DNA from: Ashinkailepas kermadecensis
Lineage: Eukaryota; Arthropoda; Thecostraca; Neolepadidae
Length of the DNA: 64,000 nucleotides
Direction: 5' to 3'
Assembly (NCBI GenBank): GCA_034440615.1
Contig: JAOTOM010004798.1
Coordinates: 186,001 to 250,000 of the forward strand
The notes beneath the pieces were generated by a model. The model searched no databases and was not told the origin of the DNA. It saw only the letters and a program-made list of their open reading frames with translations. Positions 23,706 through 34,201 of the stretch are shown here, in pieces. Made by a program: the position numbers and the translations under genes. Each line of letters begins with the position of its first letter. Positions within the stretch are counted from its first letter, which is position 1.

Positions 23706-24169
23706 CGTGTGTTACGAAATGACGGCATACTCTGAGAGGAGGATGGGGAGCGCCGAAGCATTGCTAACGAATGTGCAGGATCTTGCAGCCGGAAACAACC
23801 GAGCTCATTTGCAACCCCTCTGCGGCGGCGACACGCCAGACGACGCCTGATGACGTCATCGCCGGCAGCAGCGCCAACTCGTCCATCTCGGCGGTGCTCC
23901 GACTGCCATCACATACACGCTGTCGACTGCCGACCGAGGAGAAGCTGCTCCATTGGCAGCACGTGCAAAATATCACAACACCGACGCCACGTGGAATACA
24001 GTGCCGGCTTGTGTATGGGCGCGGACTGTGCGCGCGTGATGCGTGAATATAACTCAGATGGCTCTTTCGTAGCCATGGCAGCATACGGCACACCCACTTC
24101 CAGCTCGCTTGACATATCCATTAAACCTGCATTGGCGCAGGGGTGGTGACGTGTAGTTATTGCTGCGCC
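23706..24169. other. CpG-rich unique region with a CRE palindrome
   Basis: A GC- and CpG-rich stretch (about 23800-24010) with a perfect TGACGTCA at 23851-23858 inside GATGACGTCATC. It could be a small regulatory island. ORFs up to 109 codons on both strands match nothing I know. Confidence 0.4.
23851..23858. promoter_or_regulatory. Cyclic-AMP response element consensus
   Basis: This is an exact TGACGTCA palindrome, the bZIP (CREB/ATF) consensus, in CpG-rich DNA. No TATA box or gene start is visible close by, so function is inferred only from the motif. Confidence 0.4.
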
Positions 24170-24283
24170 CAGTGACTTAGCCAAGAGGGTGGGCGAATGG
24201 GGCGAGCGCCCCATCGTGGGGGTCAGGTAGGCCCGCTTCGGCGCACAAGGCGTATGTGAGGACCGACTCTCTTCACGACAGGC
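24170..24283. mobile_element. hAT-like end fragment
   Basis: CAGTGACTTAGCCAAGAGGG followed by TGGGCGAATGGGGCGAGCGC resembles the CAGTGGCGTAGCCA-G-rich ends common to hAT-type elements. A later TTCGGCGCACAAGGCG resembles the TTTCGGCGCGCGAAGCG inside the small element at 30768. No convincing opposite end or target duplication was found. Confidence 0.4.
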
Positions 24284-24570
24284 CAGGGGCGGGCCCAGAA
24301 ATTGTCATGGAGGGGGAGGGACACATGCACCGAGGGGCGCTTCTGACTGAAACATTTAATGGGGGTGAACTCGAGCCTTCTCGGAGGGGCGCCTTTTAGT
24401 CTCGGAGGGGCGACTCTTGTTGAAATATTCGAGGGGTGGACACAAGCTTTCCCAGACAGTCGCATTTTCCCGGCCGAAGGGGCGCCACCTTCCCATGAGA
24501 GGGTGGCACATGTCCCCAGTGACCCTCCTCCTTGCATCTGCCCCTGTGACAGGCCCTTGCAGGACGCCAC
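24284..24570. mobile_element. Repeat family A, copy 1
   Basis: The sequence starts GGGCGGGCCCAGAAATTGTC, with GAGGGACAC, GGCGCTTCTGACTG and ACTCGAGCCTTCT following in order. It ends in CTTGCATCTGCCCCTG, which inverted resembles the start. The copy at 30270 has the same blocks in the same order, so the two are one dispersed family. It has no ORF and is probably a short non-autonomous DNA transposon. Confidence 0.6.
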
Positions 24571-24639
24571 CGGTATTTTTAGACAGCATGATACATCAAA
24601 GATTCGACAGGATCCCGATTTTTGCAGGACCTCTTAAGC

Positions 24640-25860
24640 TTCCATGGGCGCTTTGCAGCACTCTGAGGCACTTTGTTTGTTCAGGGCACTTGGAACTCGA
24701 TGGACCCTTGTCAGTGGAAGACCCCTTAGAATTAGAGGAACCCTTGGAGTTGGAAGAGCTTCTTGGAGCAGGGTGCCATTGGCAGCGCATGTATGGGCCC
24801 ATTGGATCTCGATGGAGAAGTTCCGAGAGTTCTTGAGGTCCGGCTTAGAACAGGACTCTGAGAACTGGAGAGGCCCCTTGAAGCTAGAGTCGCCCTTTTT
24901 AGCTGTAGTGGCCGCTCGATGGCTCCTGCAGGGGTTGGATGACCCTGGTTGGATGACCCTGGTTTGGATCCCTGGAGCTTACGGAATCTCTGGGAGTTGG
25001 ACTGTCCTGGGAACTTTGGGAATTTGATGAACTTCTTGGGGATCTGAGGATCCCAAAGAGCTAGAGGAGTCCCGAGAGCTTGATGACCGTCTGCGAAAAG
25101 GAGTGGCCCTGGGAGTTAGAAGAGCCCCTGCCAACTGAGCTGGATGGGATCTTTTGAAGCTGGAGAACTTTTAAGGATGATAGAGGAGCCCCTTGAAGCT
25201 AGAGGGACATCTTGAAGCTGGAGGATTCCATTACAGCTGGAGGAGCCCCTTGAAGCTAGAGGGGTCACTTCAAGCTGGAGGGATATCTTGAAGCTGGAAG
25301 AATCCATTACAGCTTGAGGTGCTTCTTGAAGCCGGAAGACCCTGGGTAGATTCTTGGGCCCTTTAGAGCCCGATGGTCGCCACAGGAGTTGGGGGATTCC
25401 TGAAAGAACAGGTGCCTGGGAGAATGAGTGGAGTTTCGGCCGCATCTGGGGGCTGGAGATCCTCCGGAAATGTGAAGAATTTCAAAGAACCTCTCTGAAT
25501 TTAAGGGAATCCTAAGATCTGGACGAATCCCGGGAGCTTTAGAGGCGGTCGGAAACAGTGGGTGGAGGGGGGGGGGGGAGCTGCGAGAATTGGAAGGACA
25601 CTTTAAAGCTACAGGAGATACTTGACGTAGGTCCTCTGATAGCCGTACGGGCCCATTGGAGCTTGGTGGCTTATGTTGGGGTCGAATGGTCCCTTGGAAG
25701 GATGATGGACCCCTTTAGCTGGAGAGCCCCTGATAATTCGGTTCATTCGAAGGACGTTGAAAACTTTGGGAGACCATGATAGTTGGAGAAGTAGAACCCT
25801 GATAGATAGAGATAACCTTCGGGACAGATTGGGCATAAGGTTAAGCCCCTGTGGCCTGGA
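24640..25860. repeat. Degenerate 19-22 bp satellite
   Basis: It is clearest at 25130-25350, where GAAGCTGGAGG, GAAGCTAGAGG and ATCTTGAAGCTGGA recur about every 20 bp and a block with ATTCCATTACAGCTGGAGG occurs twice. The flanking parts share words such as TTGGAGTTGGAAGAGC and GAGCCCCTTG at irregular spacing. Style and divergence resemble the degenerate satellite at 11.5-12.5 kb. Confidence 0.65.
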
Positions 25861-26518
25861 GGGTCCCCTGAACTGGACTGGCCATTGCAGCTGAACAATA
25901 TATGGCAGCGGACGGCGCTGTGCAGCAGGGCACCTCCAACAAAGGCCGATTGAGAAATCAAACTAAGCAACATAGAGTCCAGGAGTTCTGGGGACTTTCG
26001 CAATTTTCTAGGTAGGTTGACCCCCTCATACGAGGCGCCGCTCACTTGGCTAATACCTGGCTAAGCTCCTAGTTACGCTGAAGGCAGGTCAACCTAGATA
26101 GAAGCTCCGATGTCGCGTTTACAGTGTACAGATTGTTTTAGGTCACTGGGGCAGACAACACCGGGGCGAGTGGAGCCCGCGCCGAACGTGATCTCTTCTG
26201 ACTGGAGACGGTCCGTCGGGGTCGGAGATTGTCTGCTGGCACATGAGAGAATCCACCGACTCAGAAAAGAGTCCTCCGAGGAAAGAGTGAGAGGGTGCCG
26301 GGGCTGGGGAAGATCGTCGACGGGGGAGAAGCGCGGCGAAGGGCGATTGAGTTAATGAGGGACACGGCCGGCAGTAGATGGAGGGGTGTGCCGGGCGTGC
26401 CTGGCACGACTGCCGACGGTCGGCCGCATTGATCCACCGGACCGGGGGCGCTGTTAACAGGCTTCGTCCGCCGCTCGCTGCACGGAGGCGCCGTGCGACA
26501 CAACACGCGCGCAAGTGG
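25861..26518. other. Unique spacer, CpG-rich towards the right
   Basis: 26150-26510 is GC- and CpG-rich and merges into the next array. No gene is recognised; the minus-strand 208-codon ORF is mostly an extension of the array. Confidence 0.45.
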
Positions 26519-27068
26519 GGCCGACTCGGCCCGGCCCTACACACGTGGGGCGTACCCGACCCGGCCCTACACACGTGGGGCGGACTCGGCCCGGCCCTAC
26601 ACACGTGGGGCTGACTCGGCCCGGCCCTACACACGTTGGGCGTACCCGGCCCGGCCCGGCCCGGTCCTACACACGTGGGGCGGACTCGGCCCGGCCCTAC
26701 ACACGTGGGGGGGGGGGTACTCGGCCCGGTCCTACACACGTGGGGCGGACTCGGCCCGGTCCTACACACGTGGGGCGTACCCGTCCCTACATACGTAGGG
26801 AGGACTCGGTCCGGCCCTACATACGTGGGGCGGACTCCGCCCTACACATATGAGGCGGACTCGGCAAGGCCCTACACACGTGGGGCGTACCCGTCCCGGC
26901 CCTACATACGTATGGAGGACTCGGTCCGGCCCTACATACGTGGGGCGGACTCGGCCCTACATATATGAGGCGGACTCAGCAAGGCCCTACACACGTGGGG
27001 CGGACTCGGCCCTACACATATGAGGCGGACTCGGCAAGGCCCTACACACGTGGGGCGGACTCGGCCTG
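26519..27068. repeat. 30-bp minisatellite, about 18 copies
   Basis: The unit is GGCCCGGCCCTACACACGTG plus GGGCGGACTC. Variants read GTACCC for GGACTC and ATACGTA for ACACGTG. A multi-unit block containing ACATATGAGGCGGACTC recurs three times at the right end, pointing to higher-order duplication. The 30-bp period keeps several frames open (10-residue repeats containing PTHVGRTRP), without evidence of coding. Each unit contains CACGTG, an E-box core. Confidence 0.95.
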
Positions 27069-29800
27069 GGCACACAGGTGTCGCCAGGTACTGGCAGGGC
27101 CACTACAACTCTGATCAACTACTCAATGGTGATAGAAAAACGAGGAAAATGTGGACGTATTCTGCTTATCCCGGAAGGAGATTGCTAACAACTCCCGGAA
27201 GGAGTTGTTGAGCAAAATGAAGCAGATTCAGGTCCTTGCTTAGGGAAAGGAAACGTGTTTGAAAGCAGGCGAAATTCACCAATCATATATTACCATTTCA
27301 GGACTAAGAGACAAAAGAGATGCAAACAAAGCCGGTAGAGAGAAAGATGACGAAGGTGGACGAAGCTGGTGGATTAGGGCAGCAATAGAGAATGCCATTC
27401 ACTGATTCGGTATTCTTTATTGAAACTTGTTTCTTTCCCACCAGAATACGTTCACAGAACAGGAGATAAAAGCGGAGACAAACATTTCTGTGGTGCGATG
27501 ATAGATCGGCGGGTGCAGTAGAAGTAGAAGTGCACTGAAATGGACACAGGTCTCATCCAAGACATCGAACTTTGTGTTGCAACTCCCTGATAGGTCTCCC
27601 CAGCGTGGACGAAACAAGCGGGCAGCTTGCTACCCCATCCCGTGGACGAAACAAGCGGGCAGCTTGCTACCCCATCCCGTTTTGATTCAAAGTTCCCATT
27701 GCTCAAGGATTTAGTGGAATACGAACCTCACTACGTTTGTTTGAAAAACACCATGGCATTCTGTAATTTATCCCGATATTTGAGAACGTTCTGCCTCATC
27801 TCTGCCATCGCATAATACTTACCCAAGGGAATGTTGGCGAAAGGGACGACAGCAATGAACCGGGAGTTTGTCTACAACATGATAGCTTATCTGAGAAGAT
27901 TGTGGATATGGACAGATTTGTCGAAGCTAAAGTTACCCCTTAAGCAGGGGCCGTTCCCCGTACAAGGCAGCTTGGTCATTGATTAGCTTGACCATTGGAC
28001 TGTTTTTCTAGCTGTTTGGCATCAATGCATGCTCTGTATTTCCTGTCATTGGAAACTGGGAAAGGTGTTCTTCATCTTCAGCTATGATGCGTTCGTATTA
28101 ATACTGGTAAGAAATATAAATATAAAAATAATCACCGCAGTGATCGTCCCTTAATGAAAAGTCCCTTGGTGTGTATTGTAGTCGCGTAACCAAAACCTGC
28201 ATCCATCACCCCCCCCCCTAGATGAATTAGTGTACCGCCAATTTTGCAGATTCAGCTGTCGGGAGCTTGGAAGGGCCTCAATTATCAGCGATCAGACCAA
28301 CGACAGGTCCACTGGGGTACATGAGGCATGACCCTCAAGCCAAAACTAGGATCAACGCAAGTTTTTCCTTTCCCATTTTGAGGAAAAATGAAAAGGACAC
28401 CCCCTCCCTACTTCCCCGCCATCGACGCTTGCGGAGTTCGTTGTCCATCTACTAATTTCCGTCGACATAGTAGCAGAGTGGAGGAGAGGCCATCTAAAAA
28501 CCCAAACACCATCTCGTTGATGCCACCTAGATAGGAACAAGTTAATGGTGGTTATTCATTTTGTCCCAAAGTTTAAGTTAATTCACACGCCCCTGAGCAT
28601 CTCCCCAGGAACTTCGAACATATGTCACTCTCTTCTTGAAATGTTTGAAATTTACAGGATTTGTTCAACATCTATTCATCTTCGGGCATGGCGACAAGTC
28701 GAGTTTTACCAACCCAAATCGAGTTTTACCATTCAAATCTTGATGTCATATTTATTTTCTAATGAGATTCCTTGGTCTCTGCTGGGGACTAACGTTGCCG
28801 CGTTATTGATCACGTGGAGCTGGCGGACGGAATCCGACACTGCCAATGCGTCGATATTGGAGACCTCTCCTCGTGATACCGCAGGTGGGGGAACTCTCAG
28901 CACACCACTCTCACTTCTCCCTGCACAGGGAAAATGGCACTTGACACTGGATAGAGACAAATAAAATGGCACCTGACAATGCACAGATAAAAATATACTA
29001 TTGCGCTTGACACTGCACAAGGAAAAATGTGATTCACACTTTCTTTAAAAGTGTGTATCTCTAAAAACGCCCCTATGCAGCGGCATCAATACATTGCTTA
29101 TGATGCCCGCAATGGTTCTGCCAGGGTTGTCAAGGCAAAAACATTCCATAGTGAAGGATTGCCATTCTCAACAAAAACCGATTTTTAAGTTTGTAATCCT
29201 AAGAGGAGTTGAAAATATATCCAGCAGGAATTTGCATTTCGGAAGACCAACACAAGATATCATTCCCACCAGAACGCTGCACGTACTTATTTTATAACCT
29301 TCATCTTCCAAATTTACGTAGTTAGACCTTTGTTAAAATTAAGAGTGTCTCACAATAGAATGTTTGTGTGTTGACTACTGCAACAGGGGATTCGTTGCGT
29401 TCATCAAAACTCATAGAATGATACCGCCGCTTTCTATCGTTTCCCATTTTCAAAAACAGTCTTTTTCTCCACGTGACGCAAATACGCTTTAATGGCAAGA
29501 CCTATGGTGATGCTTTATTCGAACCCCGGCATCCACTTGATAGATTAGCAAGTCCAATTTCAGTGCAATTCTGAGAGCATGTCAGCCGTTTGATGTATTT
29601 TAAATCACGAGACCGATACGGTAGCCAGCCAATTCCGAGCAGTCGATCCACCCTGTCAAGAGCACTTCAGATCTGCAAAAATTCGGCACAGTCTGCCGAC
29701 GTGATCTGAAATAGAGATCTCAATCGCTGGCAATCATGCCGCCCTTCAGACAAATGTGGCGCACGTATAGCTGGCTTATAACTCGACGCCGGAAACCGGC
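27069..29800. other. Unique spacer with small repeats
   Basis: This 2.7-kb stretch has ORFs of at most 139 codons (28545-28964, not recognised). A perfect 9-bp hairpin, AACAACTCC/GGAGTTGTT, lies at 27187-27209. A 37-bp tandem duplication beginning CGTGGACGAAACAAGCGGG lies at 27604-27678. A loose repeat with GGAAAAATGG and GCACTTGACACTG lies at 28916-29040. A poly-C run is at about 28207. No gene is recognised. Confidence 0.5.
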
Positions 29801-29930
29801 AGCTGGAATCTGTGACGCCGGGTATTGGAGAGCTGGAATCAGTGACGTCGAGCACCGGGCAGCTGGAATCTGTGACGCCGGGTATCGGAGAGTTGGAATC
29901 AGTGACGTCGAGCACCGGGCAGCTGGAATC
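29801..29930. repeat. 60-bp repeat, two copies plus a partial
   Basis: Each unit combines GCAGCTGGAATCTGTGACGC, CGGGTATTGGAGAGCTGGAA and TCAGTGACGTCGAGCACCGG. The halves resemble each other (both have AGCTGGAATC-GTGACG), so it is a dimer of an older 30-bp unit. Confidence 0.94.
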
Positions 29931-30269
29931 AGTAGAGCGTGAAGCACAAACAAGCAATGGGCTAATTCAGGATCGTCTTCGTCATTTGTGCATAGAAGAA
30001 AACAGTTGGCAAGTGTTCAAAGAGCATGTAAGCTGAAAGATAGACACCGCCAATAGAAGTTCCGCAATTGTTAGACAGTTCGAAAATAATGTGTACTCCG
30101 TCAGCATTGGAATAGGTCAGATGCACTTGACCCCATAAATGGCACCTGCAATGGGAGTCGCGACACTATTGAAGTGTGCCGATCATTTTTAGACTACTCA
30201 AATAGTCATTTTGATGTAGCAAGCGATTTCCTATACGGAAAACTATTCAAAATATGAGGTCGTTTACAG

Positions 30270-30637
30270 GAGCGGATCCAGGAATTGCCATGGGGAGGGA
30301 CATTTGTCTGCAGGGGTGCCTTTGCGGAAGTACCTGGAGGAACATATTGGGCTGAAAATTCGTTGAGTGGGGGTGGGGAGGAGTGAGTGGTGTACTGGAG
30401 CACATTGAGAGAACATTTTGTCCGCTCAGAAAGCGCCTGTTCCTTCCAAGAGGGCGCCTATTCCTTTTCGAGGGACACTTCTGGCTGACAAATGCGTTCA
30501 GCCGAGGGAATGCACTCGAGCCTTCCATGATGGGCGTTTATCCCCAATGCCTCCGGCACTGGGGAATATCCCGCCCACTTTCTATGGGCGGGATATTTTC
30601 CCCAATGCACCCCTGCATCCGTCCCTGGCCCCTCAGG
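30270..30637. mobile_element. Repeat family A, copy 2
   Basis: It begins GGAGCGGATCCAGGAATTGC. The right end, inverted, begins GGGACGGATGCAGGGGTGCA, and both ends are followed by TGGGGA, so these look like terminal inverted repeats. The internal order (GAGGGACA, GGCGCC, ACTTCTGGCTGA, GCACTCGAGCCTTCC) matches copy 1 at 24284. It contains a strong hairpin at 30561-30603 with 17-bp arms around a 7-base loop (GGGGAATATCCCGCCCA and its near-complement). There is no ORF of its own. Confidence 0.6.
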
Positions 30638-30767
30638 GAGTCGTTGACACCCACTCAAGGAGCTGTGCCGCTGGTTGTTTCTGGTCTAAATAACCAGTAT
30701 GTCGGTCCATTTGTCTGCTCGATATTTTCTTCAGGGAGTCGCATCTTTATCTAATCGCATTGCCTAG

Positions 30768-30961
30768 CAGTGGAGCAGCGAGGATTTCCTTAAGGGGAGG
30801 GGGTGACTCAAAACAAAGGTCATGAAACGAAGACCGCTTTCGGCGCGCGAAGCGTGCTGAAAATTAATGATTTTCCGTGGTGAAAATCTCAAGATTTCTG
30901 GTTTGATGCAGTGTATTTTTGGTTAACAAGCGGGGTGGGGCATCCCTTGGCTACGCCTCTG
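30768..30961. mobile_element. Short hAT-like MITE, 194 bp
   Basis: The left end starts CAGTGGAGCAGCGAGG. The right end, inverted, starts CAGAGGCGTAGCCAAGGG, the classic CAG-GGCGTAGCCA type. Flanks are TTGCCTAG (30760-30767) and TTATCTAG (30962-30969), 6 of 8 identical, and both fit the hAT target pattern nTnnnnAn. The interior has TTTCGGCGCGCGAAGCG. It is too short to encode anything. Confidence 0.6.
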
Positions 30962-31189
30962 TTATCTAGCGCTAGCTACAGCTTGGCATCGCGCTGCACG
31001 AAGTAATCTCTGCCACCTCGAGAGGAAATATCAGCAGCCAACAGCCACTCACGCTCCCGAATAGCGCCGACTTTAGTCGTCCTCAACGGAGCCGAAGGTG
31101 CTGCAACTGTCTCATTTCAGCAGCCTTCATTTTGGGCACGACTGCCGGATTTCCCAGGGCAGCTATGAATTTTTCCGTTGTCGCACGTC

Positions 31190-31345
31190 CCATGGAAAAG
31201 TTGCCGTTACCATGACAACGCCGCTCGCCTGCGTGCTGATTGGCTGTCGGTCTCAGCGTCAGCCAATGGGAGCGCGTGGCGGCCGGCGGGGAAGGGGAGC
31301 GGGCCCCACCTCGGCGGAACAACGGCGCCGAGGCACGTGAGTTAT
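31190..31345. promoter_or_regulatory. Candidate promoter: X-box, two CCAAT boxes, GC-rich
   Basis: GTTACCATGACAAC at 31206-31219 fits every position of the RFX X-box consensus GTHNYYATRRNAAC. ATTGG at 31239-31243 and CCAAT at 31263-31267 form an inverted CCAAT pair. Then follow a GC/CpG-rich stretch and CACGTG at 31334-31339, overlapping a GTGAGT donor-like site at 31337. On the minus strand an ATG in CCATGG context lies at 31193 and opens a 36-codon frame (MGRATTEKF onward) ending at 31083, not recognised. X-boxes typically mark ciliary genes, but no such gene was identified here. Confidence 0.4.
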
Positions 31346-32260
31346 CGCCCCGCCAATACACTAGCTCTGTGTTAAATGGTGTGTGCTGCGGCATCCCGAC
31401 AAGGCGAAACTATTCGCCGCACTGAGATATTGTCCGACTGGTCGGCACTTGTATTCTTTGTCGGAAGTCGGCGCCATCCGCATTCACTGTCGATCAAGTG
31501 AAAAAGAATAAGCGATTGCAGACGAATTCGAAAGACAGTTGCAGGGGAGGAATACGATAAACTAAACTGATGCCAGAGCGACAACGTATTGATTCACTGG
31601 AGGCATTATGCGGCTCAGCCCACGCCAAGCGGTGTGTCCTGCCCCACGCTGCGCGAAACCATCCCAAATGTGTACAATTGGTAATGAAGGCAGCGTTTGG
31701 CTTTTGGGAACAATTGCTCATTAAAAGAAAAGTTCGGCGTGTGGATCCAGGTCAGAATTTGGAGGGCCAAGCCAAGGAATAGAGGCAACGCCATTCGAGT
31801 GTGAGAGTGTCAGTTCCAGCTGACGATAGTTTGGGCTGGTGAAGGACCGCGGCGATGGGGTATTTTAGGTGTCAGAGTCAGGGTCATGCCCATAACCAGG
31901 TTGTGGCACAGGGATTAGGCCGGATAATAGGACAATGGCTGGTCAGTCAGCCACAGTGATGTTGAGGGCAGGTCAAGACCAGACTTTGAACTGACAGCCC
32001 ATCTCTGGCCCTGGCTCCGACACCACTCCTGACCCTCCGAGCCCCTAGTCCAGGTCATGCCTTGTGGTCTTAGCTGTCACTTGAGTCTACCCTCCGGCCT
32101 CTGTGGCAGTGCTGTGACTTTGACCTAGACCTTGACCACAACACTAATCCCGGCCCATATGACACGAATTCCTCATCCCCCTGCCATCACTGGCCAGACA
32201 TTTTGCTTATCGACCCAAGTCGACCCAAGCTTCCTTCTGTGTAGCCTGAACCGTGTTTTC
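31346..32260. other. Unique spacer
   Basis: There is no recognisable gene. From about 31900 the sequence becomes rich in TGACC/GGTCA words (for example TGACCTAGACCTTGACC near 32120), a degenerate lead-in to the array that follows. Confidence 0.5.
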
Positions 32261-33070
32261 AGCCTACCATCCCGGCCAAAGTCACCGGTGACCGTGACTG
32301 CAGCCCACCCTCCCGGCCAAAGTCACCGTGACCGTGACTGCAGGCCACCCTCCCGGCCAAAGTCACCGTGACCGTGACTGCAGCCCACCCTCCCGGCCCA
32401 AGTCACCGTGACCGTGACTGCAGCCCACCCTCCCGGCCAAAGTCACAGTGACCGTGACTGCAGCACACCCTCCCGGCCCAAGTCACCGTGACAGTGACTG
32501 CAGCCCACCCTCCCGGCCAAAGTCACCGTGACCGTGACTGCAGCCCACCCTCCCGGCCCAAGTCACCGTGACAGTGACTGCAGCCCACCCTCCCGACCAA
32601 CGTCACCGTGACCGTGACTGCAGCCCACCCTCCCGGCCCAAGTCACCGTGACCGTGACTGCAGCCCACCCTCCCGGCCAAAGTCACCGTGACCGTGACTG
32701 CAGCCCACCCTCCCGGCCAAAGTCACCGTGACCGTGACTGCAGCCCACCCTCCTCCCGGCCCAAGTCACCGTGACCGTGACTGCAGCCCACCCTCCCGGC
32801 CCAAGTCACCGTGACCGTGACTGCAGGCCACCCTCCCGGCCCAAGTCACCGTGACCGTGACTGCAGCCCACCCTCCCGGCCCAAGTCACCGTGACCGTGA
32901 CTGCAGCCCACCCTCCCGGCCCAAGTCACCGTGACCGTGACTGCAGCCCACCCTCCCGGCCAAAGTCACCGTGACAGTGACTGCAGCCCACCCTCCCGAC
33001 CAAAGTCAACGTGACCCTGGATGCTGGCCACCCTCCCGGCAAAAGTCACCATGGCCGTGACCCTAATCAT
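32261..33070. repeat. 40-bp minisatellite, about 20 copies
   Basis: The unit is CCCTCCCGGCCAAAGTCACC plus GTGACCGTGACTGCAGCCCA. Main variants are CAAAGTC versus CCAAGTC and ACCGTGACT versus ACAGTGACT. Each unit carries AGTCACCGTGACC, one mismatch from the GGTCAnnnTGACC inverted repeat bound by some nuclear receptors. One unit carries a CTC insertion at about 32750. Confidence 0.97.
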
Positions 33071-33739
33071 CCGAACAGCTTCTGAGTGTGACCTAGCCGC
33101 CGCCTCCTGGCTCTATCCATGGTACGTGTCACCAACTTTTCATTGGCATGAGCCCCGCTTCTCTATACCCAGGTGATGTTCAGCGCCTGTCCCTTGCTAT
33201 CCTGGGTTTGACCTAAGTCGTTTTTCCTTGATCCGAGCCTTGGTGTGCGCCTGACCTTCAACATTCAATTTTTGTTTTTTATTTTAGATTTGATCCCGTG
33301 CTTTGATCGTGTGCTAAGTATACAGCGCAGTGGCGATAAAGCCTCTGATCCCGTTTTTCTCCCGAAACTAGCCACGACCGGAGTCCTGCTAAATCCAGTT
33401 CCTGATCTGGTCCTCTCCAGTGTGTCTTGTTTTCGAGCTGGGGTGGCTTTGCGGGACTGAGTTGATGGAAAGCAGGACTTGTAAAAACATCATTCCTGCG
33501 AGGCTGATCACCGATGCTGCTGTTGATGAGTCCATGCTTCTCTATATGGAACGGTAGCAAGAGAGTGGATCTCGGTCATCCTGCCCAGAGGCGTGAGGGT
33601 AGTCGTCAATGCAAGGTCGTGCAAGTTTACTCACTGAATTTACCTGCAAAATACGCGGACATAAATACTTGCTCCTGGCCTTCACGTGTAAGGTGAACAC
33701 CGGGGATTTTGGAACCAAAGCGGAGACATCCCGGCGCTG
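33071..33739. other. Unique spacer
   Basis: Ordinary sequence with ORFs of at most 93 codons and no recognisable gene. Confidence 0.45.
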
Positions 33740-34058
33740 TAGGCGACCATTGGTTATTGTCGGCGACCATTGGTTATTGTAGGCGACCATTGGTTATTGT
33801 AGGCGACCATTGGTTATTGTAGGTGACCATTGGTTATTGTAGGCGACCATTGGTTATTGTAGGCGACCATTGGTTATTGTAGGCGACCATTGGTTATTGT
33901 AGGCGACCATTGGTTATTGTAGGCGACCATTGGTTATTGTAGGCGACCATTGGTTATTGTAGGCGACCATTGGTTATTGTAGGCGACCATTGGTTATTGT
34001 AGGCGACCATTGGTTATTGTAGGCGACCATTGGTTATTGTAGGCGACCATTGGTTATT
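33740..34058. repeat. 20-bp CCAAT-containing array, 16 copies
   Basis: The unit is TAGGCGACCATTGGTTATTG. Apart from a TCGGCG first copy and one TAGGTG, all copies are identical. On the minus strand each unit reads AACCAATGG, which fits the NF-Y consensus RRCCAATSR. The array is followed by a CCAAT box and a TATA box. Near-perfect identity implies recent expansion or gene-conversion-like homogenisation. Confidence 0.98.
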
Positions 34059-34119
34059 CATTAGCTACGAGTTACTTCTTAACAAGTTAGCCGCAGGTGT
34101 TTCTGTTGAAAAGTTGTGA

Positions 34120-34201
34120 CCAATCACAGTCTCATTGCGTCTTCGGTAGTATTCTTCCCAATTTCCCTCAAGGTATAAGTGATGATCTCGCATATAAAAG
34201 G
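34120..34201 (+). promoter_or_regulatory. Candidate core promoter: CCAAT box plus TATA box
   Basis: GACCAATCAC has its CCAAT core at 34120-34124, and TATAAAAGG lies at 34193-34201, about 70 bp apart, as in classic TATA promoters. Transcription would start near 34225. Downstream there are tandem donor-like GGTAAGGTAAG sites at about 34290 and only short ORFs, for example a 25-codon one starting with the ATG in AAAATGTTTTGC at about 34328 and a 78-codon one at 34342-34578. No product is recognised. Confidence 0.45.

Noticed and set aside
24170..26080. A complete transposon from the CAGTGACTTAGCC end at 24170 to CCTGGCTAAGC near 26058
   Set aside because: The proposed right end matches at only part of the terminal positions and the flanks share no 8-bp duplication.
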